A stretch of 64,000 nucleotides of DNA from Microvirga sp. VF16 (GCF_016864375.1 NZ_CP069356.1:372001-436000), one strand, 5' to 3'. Shown: positions 45,104-54,232, numbered from the stretch's first letter. Numbers and translations: made by a program. Notes: generated by a model not told the origin, from the sequence alone.

Positions 45104-46465
45104 ATGCCGCCTTACGAGGTGCACTGAAATGCGCGCTTACGATTGTCACGATCGGCCTTGATATCGCGAAGAACGTCTTCCAGCTGCACGGCGTCGACAG
45201 GAGTGGAAAGATCGTCCTGCGCCGGGCACTGCGGCGCAGCCAGGTCCCAGGCTTCTTCAGCACACTGTCGCCTTGCCTGATCGGGATGGAGGCCTGCGCG
45301 ACGGCTCGCCCCTGGGCGCGCACGCTCATGGCTTTTGGTCACGACGTCCGCCTGATCCCTCCCGCCTACGTCAAATCCTATCTGCGCCGGCAGAAGAATG
45401 ACGCCGCCGACGCGGCGGCCATTTGTGAGGCCGTCACGCGGCCGTCGATGCGCTTCGTTCCGGTCAAGAGCCCGCAGCAGCAGAGCACCCTCATGCTGCA
45501 CGGAGCCCGCGATCTCCTGATCGGGCAGCGGACCGCCCTGATCAATGCCTTGCGCGGCCACTTCGCCGAATTGGGCATCGTGGTCGCTCAGGGCGCTCGC
45601 ACCACGCGCCAGTTGATCACTTTCCTCCATGAGGAGGGCAATCCAGACTTCCCCGCGGCAGCTCGGGTCGCACTCCAGCCTCTGGCGGCGATGCTGGTTG
45701 AGATTGAGGCGCAGATCGCCAAGCTCGACAAGGCCATTCTGGCGGCCCACCGCAGCGATCCGGTGAGCATCAGGCTCGCCACCATTCCCGGCATCGGCCC
45801 GATTGCGGCCTCTTGTCTCTCGGCCAGTGTTCCGGATGCCGGCCTGTTCCAGGGCAGCCGGGAGTTTGCCGCCTATCTCGGCCTCGTGCCCCGGCAGCAT
45901 TCAACCGGCGGCAAGGCGAGGCTCGGCTCCATCTCGAAGATGGGCAATCGGCATCTGCGCAAGCTGCTGGTCGTCGGCGCACACGCGGCGCTCTACAGCA
46001 TGAAGTCGGCCAAGACCAGGACGGCCCTGGCTGACTGGGCCCGGTCGCGGCTGGCCAAGAAGCCATTCAAGGTGGTCGCCGTCGCCTTGGCCAACAAGAT
46101 CGCCCGGATCGCCTGGGCGGTCATGGCCAGGAGCACGGCTTACGAGCCCGGGAGGCAAGGGAGCGGCCGCGCCGGCGGCCTCATAGACGACCAGCTCAAA
46201 ACCATTCGCCCCTTGGGGCAACCCAGTTGGCACGGTGACGATGAGATGATGTGAAGCCAAGCGGATATGGATCGCCGGAACTGGCAAACCCGTGGTGTCG
46301 TCTTGCGTCAGTCGAGCGCGATAATGTGAGAGGGACCAGCTCCAGCGTAAAACATCAGGGCCCGCGGTCATGTAGCACCGCGTTCAAAGGCCGGAGACAT
46401 GACCGCATCCGCCCCGCTAGGCCCAAACGTCGTCAACAATCACATTGCCAAACGGGCGCCATCCA

Positions 46466-46739
46466 GACAGGACGATACATGCGACAGAGCCTCTCAGGTC
46501 AGCTTGAGCAGATCGCGGCCAGCAGCCCGCGCCTGGAGGTGTCCGGCCTTGCCACCGGTTGGCAATCGCGCTGCGCCATAACACCAAGTGATAGCTCGCC
46601 CAAACCCTTGGCAGAATTCGGTTCGACCGAGATAGGCCCCGGTCCAACCTGCGTAGAATAGAGCGACGCACGCTCCCCGCACTATTGTTCTGTCATATCC
46701 ACGCAGCACCTGCGCACATCCAGCACACAGGAGGCGAGG
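46466..46739. other. Gap without a supported gene
   Basis: This is a short region between IS debris and a small gene. No operator or terminator was clear. Confidence 0.4.
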
Positions 46740-46898
46740 ATGAAGCTCTCAATGAAGCGGCGGTCCCGGCGCTGGGTGCTCCGCGAGCTCGATCGCAGCG
46801 CCGCAGCGCGGTCTGCCCAAGCCGACATACTCAACACGCAGACTGACCCAGGCTTCGAAGCCCATTCCACTGTCGGACACGATTACAGTGCCGTCTGA
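46740..46898 (+). CDS. Possible small basic protein, 52 residues
   Basis: An excellent ribosome site (AGGAGG, 5 bases before the ATG) opens a 52-residue frame, MKLSMKRRSRRWVLRELDRS, then AAARSAQADILNTQTDPGFE. The first 20 residues are strongly basic. No family is recognised. The stop overlaps a GTG that could begin the next frame, suggesting coupled translation. Confidence 0.45.
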   Translation: MKLSMKRRSRRWVLRELDRSAAARSAQADILNTQTDPGFEAHSTVGHDYSAV

Positions 46899-47208
46899 CA
46901 CGCTCACGCTCGACCACATGGCCGGGCACCGCACGGAATACTTCTCGCAAGAGGGTGAGCCCTGGATCCGCGACACTCCTGATGGCCACGCCCTCGAGAT
47001 CAGGGCGCACGAGTCCCTGACGATGCCGATCGCAGCTTACATTCAGCACATGCGAGCCCATCACTCGGCCACACCAGGGCAGGAGAGGACGAGCGGATTG
47101 GTGGCCGATTCAGCACGAGCCCGATCGCCACCGGGCTGCGATGCGCCCGCACCCACAGGAGCATCGCTCCGGCGGTCTTCTGGTAGCATCGTCACCTTGA
47201 GCGAGTAA
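46888..47208 (+). CDS. Possible hypothetical protein, 106 residues
   Basis: A GTG-started frame overlaps the end of the 52-residue gene. Its middle (MAGHRTEYFSQEGEPWIRDT, PDGHALEIRAHESLTMPIAA) looks protein-like, while the end is Ser/Pro/Arg-rich. No domain is recognised and there is no independent ribosome site. Confidence 0.3.
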   Translation: MPSDTLTLDHMAGHRTEYFSQEGEPWIRDTPDGHALEIRAHESLTMPIAAYIQHMRAHHSATPGQERTSGLVADSARARSPPGCDAPAPTGASLRRSSGSIVTLSE

Positions 47209-47300
47209 GGGTCGATTGAAAGCGTCACACTCACCTCTAAGCCGTTGAATTTTCGTAACCTGCTCCGGATCAAAAACCCTCGTAACGCAAGCAAGACCCG

Positions 47301-47810
47301 TTAAGTTGACGAGGCCGCCAAGGCTGCCCTCTTGCGGGAGAGGCTCTGCGGGTCCGCATGCAGCTTGAACAGGTTGGCCATTTTGTAGCCCGGATCGTTC
47401 GTGATCTCTGGCCCAACCCATTCAGGCATGGTGAAAGCCTGTTCCTCGTGCTCCAGTTCGATCTCAGTCAGGATCAGGCCTTCCAAAGCCCCCTCGTAGA
47501 CATCAACCTCCCACATGAAGCCGTCGTACGGGACAAAGTACCGGATCTTTTCAATCAGCGGCTCAGGGCAGAGGGTGCGCAGCATCTCCTCGGCCTCGGC
47601 ATACGCTATTTCGTACTCGAACTCCAACCGGCGCAGACCAATGCGCGCCCCCTTGACCGTGAGCCACGCCTGATCATCCGCAATCCTCACCCGAACCTTG
47701 CCGTCGCCGAAGCGGGCCAGCATCCCGTCCCGCAGCCGCTGGCACCCTGTGGCGGCCTTGCGCCACTCATCACTCAGAACAAGAAATTTGCGCTCGATCT
47801 CAACCGGCAT
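47301..47810 (-). CDS. CYTH-domain protein (triphosphate hydrolase type)
   Basis: The 169-residue protein opens with the CYTH signature EIERKFLV (Glu4, Glu6, Lys8). Charged beta strands of the triphosphate tunnel follow (KVRVRIADDQAWLTVKG, RLEFEYEIAYAEAEEML, EKIRYFVPYDGFMWEVDVYE, LTEIELEHEEQAF). Members hydrolyse inorganic tripolyphosphate or related triphosphates with a divalent metal; a minority are class IV adenylate cyclases. Residues needed for metal and phosphate binding appear intact. It lies 80 bases after the MarR-type gene. Confidence 0.92.
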   Translation of the reverse strand: MPVEIERKFLVLSDEWRKAATGCQRLRDGMLARFGDGKVRVRIADDQAWLTVKGARIGLRRLEFEYEIAYAEAEEMLRTLCPEPLIEKIRYFVPYDGFMWEVDVYEGALEGLILTEIELEHEEQAFTMPEWVGPEITNDPGYKMANLFKLHADPQSLSRKRAALAASST

Positions 47811-47890
47811 GATGGGTGTCCAATTGATACGGAATTGTGCCTCGGGCAGAGAGTGCGAAGGGAAGGCTGGAGAGGCCTTGGTGCCGTCGC

Positions 47891-48382
47891 CTAAACATGG
47901 TGATCGTCTGAGGCGTCGATCGGACTATCGAAGTCCTGCTCAGTGCCGCTGAGGGTTGCACCAAGGTTCGTCGCCGCTCGCAGGAGAAGCTTGCGCAACC
48001 GCTTGTTCTCCTTCGGATCGAACCCCGCTACCATGTCGCTCTCCACCTCATCCCAGAGTGCATGTAGGTGGGCGGCAGCGGCCTTGCCTTTTCGGGTCAG
48101 CTTGACCCGGACCGAGCGCCGATCCCCGCCATCGGATTGCCGTTCAACAAAGCCCAAAGCCGTCAGTCGTGTCACAGTCTTGGAGGCAGTCGGTGCGCGC
48201 ACCCGCAGGATAGCGGCAAGTTTGCTCATCGTGATCGCATCCTGCTGATCGAGCACCTGAAGCACCTGCTCCTGACCGGCGAACAGGCCGATCTCAGCCA
48301 GCTTCTCATTCAGGTAAAAGCGGTGAAGCCGCGCCACCTGCGTCAGAATCCAGCCAAACGTGGTTTCACCCGGTTGCTTCAT
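47891..48382 (-). CDS. MarR-family transcriptional regulator
   Basis: The 163-residue protein has the MarR winged helix (QVLQVLDQQDAITMSKLAAI, LRVRAPTASKTVTRLTALGF, VERQSDGGDRRSVRVKLTRK) with the wing motif DxRS intact. The start at 48382 (MKQPGETTFGWILTQVARLH) overlaps the end of the gene upstream by 17 bases, and GGAGTGG precedes it. It may act on itself and the preceding small gene. The ligand is unknown. Confidence 0.9.
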   Translation of the reverse strand: MKQPGETTFGWILTQVARLHRFYLNEKLAEIGLFAGQEQVLQVLDQQDAITMSKLAAILRVRAPTASKTVTRLTALGFVERQSDGGDRRSVRVKLTRKGKAAAAHLHALWDEVESDMVAGFDPKENKRLRKLLLRAATNLGATLSGTEQDFDSPIDASDDHHV

Positions 48383-48617
48383 GCAAGCGTTCCACTCCGC
48401 CGTAGGACAGGACCTCGAGCCGCTTGGTACGTCTGGTGATGCGGGCATATGGCGTGTCGCTGGTCCCCGGCTGATCTGCGATAGAGACCATCCCATTGCC
48501 CTTCGTCAGGCGAGTGAGGATGACGAACGGGACATTCGCCTGCATTCGGGTGAGGCCAACCTCTTCGAGATGCTGGTTCGCGACGGACCAGTCCTCGACT
48601 CCTTCGACTTGCGCCAT
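48366..48617 (-). CDS. Hypothetical protein, 83 residues, coupled to the MarR gene
   Basis: MAQVEGVEDWSVANQHLEEV leads to GLTRMQANVPFVILTRLTKG and NGMVSIADQPGTSDTPYARI. GAGGAGA lies before the ATG at 48617. The protein is soluble with no recognised domain. The 17-base overlap with the MarR gene indicates one operon, so it may be a target or partner of that regulator. Confidence 0.6.
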   Translation of the reverse strand: MAQVEGVEDWSVANQHLEEVGLTRMQANVPFVILTRLTKGNGMVSIADQPGTSDTPYARITRRTKRLEVLSYGGVERLHEATG

Positions 48618-49114
48618 GATGCGTCTCCTCTGAACCGGGTGTGCGCGTCTTTGCGAAAATGTGTCCGGAGGCACGACAAAGCAGCGAATGCGCCTTGTTC
48701 GGATCGGCTGTTCCAATCGGTTGCCTTGGCAAAACGAGGACCATGTTTGCCCGGTGGGATCGGAGCTTTCGCGGAACGCGGGTCATCTCATCCTAACTCT
48801 CCCTCAAGGCTCGGTGCCGACTTGCCTTTAATCCCGCTCAAGGGAGCACTCAAGAAAAAGGCCACTGTCACCAGCGGCCCAGAGTTTGAGGAGGAAACGT
48901 TCAAGACTGCAGCAATGCTGCGACCTCTTCGCCCTATCGCAGTGCAGTATTTAAGCGGCATCCCTATGCGACAGCAATCACATCAAAGTATAGGTGCCCT
49001 CATCCACGAGGCAGAATGCTGTCGCACCTTGGTAGATCCCAGCTGGGTTATGGCGCAAGCAGTTTGTTTCCGAGTTGTCGCTACTGTGATTGAAATCCCG
49101 TCAGCGCAGGACGT
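48618..49114. other. Gap without a supported gene
   Basis: Only low-quality frames are present. It separates the MarR operon from IS debris. Confidence 0.4.
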
Positions 49115-49345
49115 GGTGTTCAACGGCAGGCATTTCGATCGGTCCGCCTCGCGCGGATCGTCATTGATGGCAGCCAGGCCAAATCTGCGGCGATCCTGTC
49201 CTATGACACAATGAATCGACTGCGGGATTGGATTGAGCAGGATCACCGTGCCGTCAAACGCCGCGTCCGCCCCATGCTGGGCTTTCAGTCTATCACCAGT
49301 GCGCGTGATCTTAGATGGCATTGAAAGGTTCTATCGCAAACTCGA
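49115..49345 (+). mobile_element. IS6-family remnant with internal deletion
   Basis: The segment contains an IS6 start-like FNGRHFDRS, then RIVIDGSQ and AAILSYDTMNRLRD, then IEQDHRAVKRRVRPMLGFQS ITSARD from the C-terminal half. Most of the core is missing. A variant IS6 terminus (GGTTCTATCGCAAACTCGA) lies at about 49328. Confidence 0.7.
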
Positions 49346-49389
49346 CGTATCGGCGTTGTGAGCGCCATTTTGCGGTCATCGCGAGGACG

Positions 49390-50391
49390 CTAAGCCACTG
49401 ATGTTCTGTCTGGATGCGAGACCTCCTTGGCGTGAGCGACGACCTGGAGGGCTTGAGGCAAAGCGTGTGGATCGGGTGGCTTCGCGCGCCGATTGGCCAG
49501 CTTCGGCTCAGCGACCAAGCGGCTTCGCACGACCTCGTCCGGTGATCGCCCCTTGAGCACGCGCTGGCGTCTTCTGTTGTAGGCTTGGTTGAAGCCCTTG
49601 AGCAGCGTCTCCAGATCCCCATGGCTGTAGATCGTGATGCCGAGCACTTCACGCTGCACCCGTCCATTGAAGCGCTCGGCGAGACCGTTGGTTTGCGGCG
49701 TGTAGGGCTTGGTCCTGCGATGCTCCACCTTCAACTGGTGGCAGGCGTCCTCGAAGCCATCAGCGGTAAAGCACGAGCCACGGTCGGTGAGCACGTGGGT
49801 GACCTTGAAGGGAAACGCGCGGATCGCTTCTTTGAGGAAGGCAATCGCGCTTATGGCCAGCTCGTCGTCTTTGACGGCCAGGTGCACCCAGCGCGAGCAG
49901 CGGTCGATGGCGACATAGAGGAAGCGTTTGCGGCTCTCGCCATTGGCGGTTCTCAGCTTGGGCAGGTGTTTGATGTCCATGTGCACGAAGCCGAGATCGT
50001 AGTCCTTGAAGGTGCCGCTCCGGCGCTGGCGCTGCTGCGCCGGTGGCAGGCGGCCTAAGCCTTCAGCCTTGAGGATGCGGTAGACCGCATCACGGTTGAG
50101 ATGCGGCAGGAAATGCGTGACCACGAAGGTCAGATCGTCGAGCGGAAAGCCGGTGGCCTGCCTCAGGGCGCAGACGATGGCGCGTTCCTCCTCGGTGGCC
50201 CTCCAGGGCAGCTTGTGCGGCCGGCTGCTGTGGTCCTGACAGTCTTTGGGGCCGCGCTTGCGCCATTTGCGGACCGTCTCGGTGCTCACACTGAAGCGCT
50301 GGGCCAGCACGCCCGTCGGCTCGGATGAGCGGGCAATCTCCTGGCGGACGGCTGGAGTGGTGCGGGCTTGCGGATGAAGGGAGTGCATCAT
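49390..50391 (-). CDS. IS481-family transposase, copy 2
   Basis: The 333-residue protein has the HTH and the DDE residues described for copy 1 (GFVHMDIK, LTDRGSCF, LAERFNGR). Its last residues RTSVA and the TAG stop at 49390 lie outside the IS, in flanking DNA. The product should be active. Confidence 0.93.
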   Translation of the reverse strand: MMHSLHPQARTTPAVRQEIARSSEPTGVLAQRFSVSTETVRKWRKRGPKDCQDHSSRPHKLPWRATEEERAIVCALRQATGFPLDDLTFVVTHFLPHLNRDAVYRILKAEGLGRLPPAQQRQRRSGTFKDYDLGFVHMDIKHLPKLRTANGESRKRFLYVAIDRCSRWVHLAVKDDELAISAIAFLKEAIRAFPFKVTHVLTDRGSCFTADGFEDACHQLKVEHRRTKPYTPQTNGLAERFNGRVQREVLGITIYSHGDLETLLKGFNQAYNRRRQRVLKGRSPDEVVRSRLVAEPKLANRRAKPPDPHALPQALQVVAHAKEVSHPDRTSVA

Positions 50392-50495
50392 GTCCTCCTG
50401 CGATGAGGAGCTCGGCGCCGCAGGCCGTCAAAGCGCCAAGCATACTCCTCAATCGCGCAACGCACTTGGTCCCAACAACGTTCCGCCACCAGACA
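49407..50495 (-). mobile_element. IS481-family insertion sequence, copy 2 (1089 bp)
   Basis: It has the same sequence and orientation as 38093-39181, an exact shift of 11,314 bases. Flanks differ from copy 1 on both sides, and no target duplication is visible. Confidence 0.9.
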
Positions 50496-50542
50496 CGTAT
50501 CGACCGGCGCCGGCCGAGCGCGGACATCCCGACCGAGGGTTA

Positions 50543-51535
50543 CTAGATATCGAACTGGTATGTCGCCGGGGCGTAGTGATAGCCTGATCCGGAGCGATCG
50601 AGATACCCGATCGACGGGTGCGGCATGTGGTAACCCATGAAGGGCAAATGGTCCGTCGCGATCATGTCCAGTGCTCTCTTGCGGCTGACAGCGGCAAGCG
50701 CCTTATCCATGTCAAAGCGCACCTCCCAATCGGGGCGCTGGACCGACAGGGCGTAATGCACGACCGTGTCGGCGATCATCACCATCCGTTGGCCGTCCGA
50801 CTCGAGATGCAGCATCATGTGCCCGGGCGAGTGGCCTGGGGCGGAGATGGCCGTCACCCCCGGAACGACCTCCTGCCCATCCTCCACGAACGTCATCTTC
50901 GGAGCGAGCGGCTTGACGTTGGAGAGAGCGATGAGATGGTTAGCCTCCGCCGGCGTCCCCTTACGGTTGTCCGATACCCAGAAGTCGTATTCGGTCGCGT
51001 TCGCGACGTAGCGGGCGCTCCCGAACGGCGAGATACTGCCCTCGATGAGGCCGCCGATATGATCGCGATGCATATGCGTGAGAAGGACAATCGAGATCTG
51101 ATCGGTGCTGTACCCGGCCGCTGCCAGAGCGGGCAACATCTTCCCGGACCCCGACATCCGGCCGCTCTCCCCAAAGCCCGTGTCGATCAGGATGACCTCG
51201 CTCCCCGTATCCAGGATGGCGGGTGCATAGCTCACGGCGAACTTCTGTGTCGGCAGGAAGTTGGTGCGCAGGAGGTCTTCCACGGCCGACTGCGGCTGGT
51301 CGGTGCCGAACGTCTCCCACGGCTTCTGCTGGATAGAAGCGCCGTCGCTGATCACCGTCAACTTGAACGAGCCGAGCTGATACCGCTTGATCTCGAGGTC
51401 CAACGGTCCCGCCACCGCCGCGGCTCGCGCCGAGGACATCGTTGCACCCAGGAGGGGCGACATGACGGGAGCGAAAAGTCCAACCGCGGCGGTACCCAGC
51501 ACTCGTCTCCGGTTCGTCTTGAGAGGTTCGGTCAT
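50543..51535 (-). CDS. Exported metallo-beta-lactamase-fold hydrolase
   Basis: The 330-residue protein starts with a twin-arginine signal (NRRRVLGTAAVGLFAP, cleavage near ARA). It has the MBL zinc motif LLTHMHRDHIGG (154-159), a later His in APGHSPGHMM, Asp in MIADTVVHYA and a final His in TDHLPFMGYH. Such proteins hydrolyse esters, lactones or other small molecules in the periplasm. It is divergent from a LysR gene, a common arrangement in which the regulator responds to the substrate. No specific substrate can be named. Confidence 0.9.
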   Translation of the reverse strand: MTEPLKTNRRRVLGTAAVGLFAPVMSPLLGATMSSARAAAVAGPLDLEIKRYQLGSFKLTVISDGASIQQKPWETFGTDQPQSAVEDLLRTNFLPTQKFAVSYAPAILDTGSEVILIDTGFGESGRMSGSGKMLPALAAAGYSTDQISIVLLTHMHRDHIGGLIEGSISPFGSARYVANATEYDFWVSDNRKGTPAEANHLIALSNVKPLAPKMTFVEDGQEVVPGVTAISAPGHSPGHMMLHLESDGQRMVMIADTVVHYALSVQRPDWEVRFDMDKALAAVSRKRALDMIATDHLPFMGYHMPHPSIGYLDRSGSGYHYAPATYQFDI

Positions 51536-51772
51536 AGCGATTCCCGGTGTTTCTTGATGTCAGGTCGGTCCCGCGACCCGATGGCGTGGTGCAGTCTCCG
51601 CTGCCAGCAAGATTCGATCTTGAACGGCGCTGACTGCGTTGGATCGACCCGGCGACGGAGTGGCCTGAGCTCCGGCAGCTGACGGCGGTTCGAAACCCCG
51701 AGCAGAACGGGTGATGGTCCGCACTATGTCGGACGGAGAGACATTCGGCAAATGCATTGATATCATGGTCAC

Positions 51773-52696
51773 ATGAACAAGATGAATTTGGCGAGGATCG
51801 ACCTTAACCTGCTCGTTGTCTTCAACGAGGTCTGGGACTGTGGCTCGGTGACTGACGCTGCGGGCCGCCTCGGGCTCAGCCAACCAGCCGTCAGCCACGC
51901 TTTGGGCAGGCTTCGCGCCCTGCTCGACGACCCCCTGTTTATCCGCAGCGGCGGACGTCTCGCTCCGACGGCGCGTGCCGTGGCACTGGCGTCCCCGCTC
52001 CGTGAGGCGTTGGGCGCGGTGGAGCGCGCGCTGAAAGAGCCGACATTTGCTCCAGCCGAGACGAAGCGCAGGTTCACGATCGGCGCGAGCGAGTTCACCT
52101 CGCTGACCCTGCTCCCGATGCTCTGCCCCGAACTCTCTGCCCAAGCGCCCGGCGCAAGCTTCACGTTCCAGGGCATCGACGAGTCCGTTTACGACCTCTT
52201 GGCAGATGGCCGGCTCGACGTGGCGTTCTGGGCGACCGATCCCCCCGGAGACCCCTTCTCGAGCGCCGAGTTGTTCCGGGAGACACATGTCGTCGTCGTT
52301 GGCTCGCACCATCCTTTGGCGCAAGGCAACCATCGGCGGAGCCTCAGCCTAGAGGGTTACCTGGCTTACCCGCATCTCAAGGTGAACTTCACGACGACGA
52401 TCCCCAACTTGATCGACACCGCGCTCTCGGCGATCGGGCAGTCCCGGTCTGTCGCATTGGAGACCGCTCACCTCGCGGCGACGGCCGCGATATTGAGGGC
52501 GACCCCTTTCGTTATGACGATACCCTCGCGGGTCCTCAACGCGATAGGATCGGAGGGGCTGACGACCTATCCAGTGCCGTTCGACGTCCCGGACTTCGTC
52601 TATCGCGTCCTCTGGCACCGGTGGGCCGACAGGGAACCAGGGTCGATCTGGCTGCGCGATCAGATCGTCAGATCGGCGATGGCGTTGACCGATTGA
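51773..52696 (+). CDS. LysR-family transcriptional regulator
   Basis: The 307-residue protein has the LysR winged helix at the N-terminus (IDLNLLVVFNEVWDCGSVTD, AAGRLGLSQPAVSHALGRLR, PLFIRSGGRL) and a periplasmic-binding-like effector domain (about 90-300). The subgroup with MNLARIDLNLLVVFNEV and DDPLFIRSGG resembles NodD/LinR-type regulators. It is divergent from the metallo-beta-lactamase-fold gene with 237 bp between them, so it most likely controls that gene. Confidence 0.93.
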   Translation: MNKMNLARIDLNLLVVFNEVWDCGSVTDAAGRLGLSQPAVSHALGRLRALLDDPLFIRSGGRLAPTARAVALASPLREALGAVERALKEPTFAPAETKRRFTIGASEFTSLTLLPMLCPELSAQAPGASFTFQGIDESVYDLLADGRLDVAFWATDPPGDPFSSAELFRETHVVVVGSHHPLAQGNHRRSLSLEGYLAYPHLKVNFTTTIPNLIDTALSAIGQSRSVALETAHLAATAAILRATPFVMTIPSRVLNAIGSEGLTTYPVPFDVPDFVYRVLWHRWADREPGSIWLRDQIVRSAMALTD

Positions 52697-52763
52697 GACC
52701 GGCGAAGGCCCAGCCTTGCGCTTTCTTGGGTATCGGATCCGCCCTTCCGCTTCTGCTGGTTCT

Positions 52764-53000
52764 GTCGCACATCCGAAGCATAGACGAGAAAGTCGCAGAT
52801 GTTCTGTTAAGCGCTTATGGGGCGGGACATGTAAAACGGCTAGGCAAGCGACGGTTGCAGATTGCTGGCGTACTTCGCCTGCTGTTTGCACATCATGGGG
52901 ATCATCTCAATCCCGCTCAGGATCACGATGGCACTGGCTATGGTCCGGAACTCGAGCATGGGTCGGATCTGCCTTTTGATCGCACGATGATGCGGCTGCG
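52764..53000 (-). mobile_element. IS6-family C-terminal remnant
   Basis: The minus strand reads HRAIKRQIRPMLEFRTIASA, then IVILSGIEMIPMMCKQQAKY and NLQPSLA, the conserved end of an IS6 transposase. The terminus GGTTCTGTCGCA lies at 52764. The remaining stretch to 53285 holds no supported gene. Confidence 0.7.
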
Positions 53001-53285
53001 TTCCGTGCCGTTCCCTCCAGCGAAGGTCGAGGCGGCACTCGGGCCCCTAACACCACGCAGCCGGTGCTCAGCCATCGGAGGGCTCCCGCTTATACCGCGC
53101 GCATCCCCAGCCCATACCAAGGTGTAATCAAGCCAACCACGTGGACAATTGGCGTGGAGTGCGGCCGCGATCATCATCACCTTATGGTGGCGCAACGCTG
53201 TGCGGCTGCGGGTGACGGCGCTCGTGACGGCTCAGGGCACACCGCCGACCTGACCGAGCGTCGGTCTTGGGGAAAGGAGGCTTCG

Positions 53286-53717
53286 ATGCGGCGTGCCGGA
53301 ATCTGGGCGGCCTTCAATAACGCCTTGGCTGTCGTGATGACGATCATGGTCATTGCGGCCCTCTTCTACTCGCTCCCTGCCAGGGCCGAGGAGGGATACT
53401 CTCACGAGCATCAGACGGCGCACGGCGCCTATCATCACCTCTATAACGGCATCATGCGCCCGGACGTGAAGAACTCGAGCTGTTGCAGTGAGCAGGACTG
53501 CGCTCCCACCAAAGCGAAGTGGGACAGCGTCAAGAAGCGATGGACCGCGCTTAAATACGGCCAGTGGGTGGACATTCCTCCCAGCAAGATCGTGCCGCGG
53601 GATCAGGTGCCCGATGGACTCGGCGCTGAACCTCACCTGTGCGCGCCACCTCCGTCATCGTCCACCTTCGGCAAGGAAGAGGTGTTCTGTTTCATCGAGC
53701 CCGACGGCGGGACGTGA
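53286..53717 (+). CDS. Exported Cys-rich hypothetical protein, 143 residues
   Basis: A strong AAAGGAGG site precedes the ATG. The product has a signal peptide (AFNNALAVVMTIMVIAALFY, SLPARAEEG) and a His/Cys-rich mature part: SHEHQTAHGAYHHLYNGIMR, NSSCCSEQDCAPTKAKWDSV, QWVDIPPSKIVPRDQVPDGL, and a final HLCAPP and CFIEPDGG. Proteins with this SCCSxxDC pattern are widespread in this order, with no known function. The Cys residues suggest disulphides or metal binding in the periplasm. Confidence 0.82.
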   Translation: MRRAGIWAAFNNALAVVMTIMVIAALFYSLPARAEEGYSHEHQTAHGAYHHLYNGIMRPDVKNSSCCSEQDCAPTKAKWDSVKKRWTALKYGQWVDIPPSKIVPRDQVPDGLGAEPHLCAPPPSSSTFGKEEVFCFIEPDGGT

Positions 53718-53735
53718 GAACCCGGTGAGGTTTTA

Positions 53736-53987
53736 ATGAGAATCCTTGGCATCCTGATGGACCCATCGAAGGTGCCGAGCCCACGGCTCAATCAGCGGGG
53801 CCGATGTGCGCACTGCAGGAGGCCCTACGTGTTCCGGCGCGGTATCCTCGCCAGGATCGAGCACAAGACGAAGGAGATTGAGCGTGATGAGGACGGCCGT
53901 CGGTATCTGAAGCGAGATGTCGGGGTGTACGCCTGCCATTCGCTCGCATGCTTCCTTGCAATGATCGAGCCAGACGGGCACGCATGA
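53736..53987 (+). CDS. Hypothetical protein, 83 residues, with Cys pairs
   Basis: The product MRILGILMDPSKVPSPRLNQ contains RGRCAHCRRPYVFRRGILAR and, near the end, YACHSLACFLAM, a possible CxxC-C(x5)C zinc ribbon. GGTGAGG lies before the ATG, 18 bases after the preceding gene. An antisense frame of equal length exists, but this strand has the better ribosome site and follows an operon pattern. Confidence 0.5.
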   Translation: MRILGILMDPSKVPSPRLNQRGRCAHCRRPYVFRRGILARIEHKTKEIERDEDGRRYLKRDVGVYACHSLACFLAMIEPDGHA

Positions 53988-53993
53988 GAGGTC

Positions 53994-54130
53994 TGTCGCA
54001 AATGCTTTGTTTCAGAATTTAGTTACGGGGATGATAGTCTCGGTAGCGGAGGACCCAGTGTTCAAAGGCCGGCATTTTGATCGATCGGTGATCTACTCTG
54101 CGTGCACTGGTACTTGGCCTACGACGCAGG
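53994..54130 (+). mobile_element. IS6-family left-end remnant
   Basis: It begins with an IS6-type terminus (GGTCTGTCGCAAATGCTTTG) and then encodes FKGRHFDRSVIYSACTGTWP, the N-terminus of an IS6 transposase with one small deletion. It stops after about 25 codons. Confidence 0.7.
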
Positions 54131-54232
54131 AACCTAACCCGGCCCATCACTGGAATGAGCCGCACCGGGCAGTTGTCACAGGCTGACATCGTAACACGAC
54201 CACCGCTTCGTCGATGCGGACCCTGTCTCTCC

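Larger units (their letters stand above)
42601..45140 (+). mobile_element. Intact IS66-family element (2540 bp) with 8-bp target duplication
   Basis: The ends GTAAGCGCGCAAATCTCTGC and GTAAGCGCGCATTTCAGTGC (right end read inward) are typical of IS66. GATTGTCA is found directly outside both ends (42593-42600 and 45141-45148). All three usual genes are present, so this is a recent, probably active insertion. Confidence 0.95.
42585..46254 (+). pseudogene. IS110-family transposase split by IS66
   Basis: The start ATG CCA GAG ATT GTC A at 42585-42600 joins perfectly to 45149 once IS66 and one copy of the 8-bp duplication are removed, giving MPEIVTIGLDIAKNVFQLHG. The 373-residue protein then has the first domain (LIGMEACATARPWARTLMAF, KNDAADAAAICEAVTRPSMR) and the C-terminal domain with SIPGIG-like TIPGIGPIAASCLSASVPDA and LGSISKMGNRHLRKLLVVGA. 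Downstream of IS66 the frame stays open, so expression from within the IS66 end is conceivable. Confidence 0.9.
42513..46465 (+). mobile_element. IS110/IS1111-type element interrupted by IS66
   Basis: TGGATGGCGCCC at 42513-42524 recurs inverted at 46454-46465, beyond the transposase stop. IS1111-type elements carry sub-terminal inverted repeats like these. The true ends lie slightly outside. The IS66 copy sits near the start of the transposase. Confidence 0.6.
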
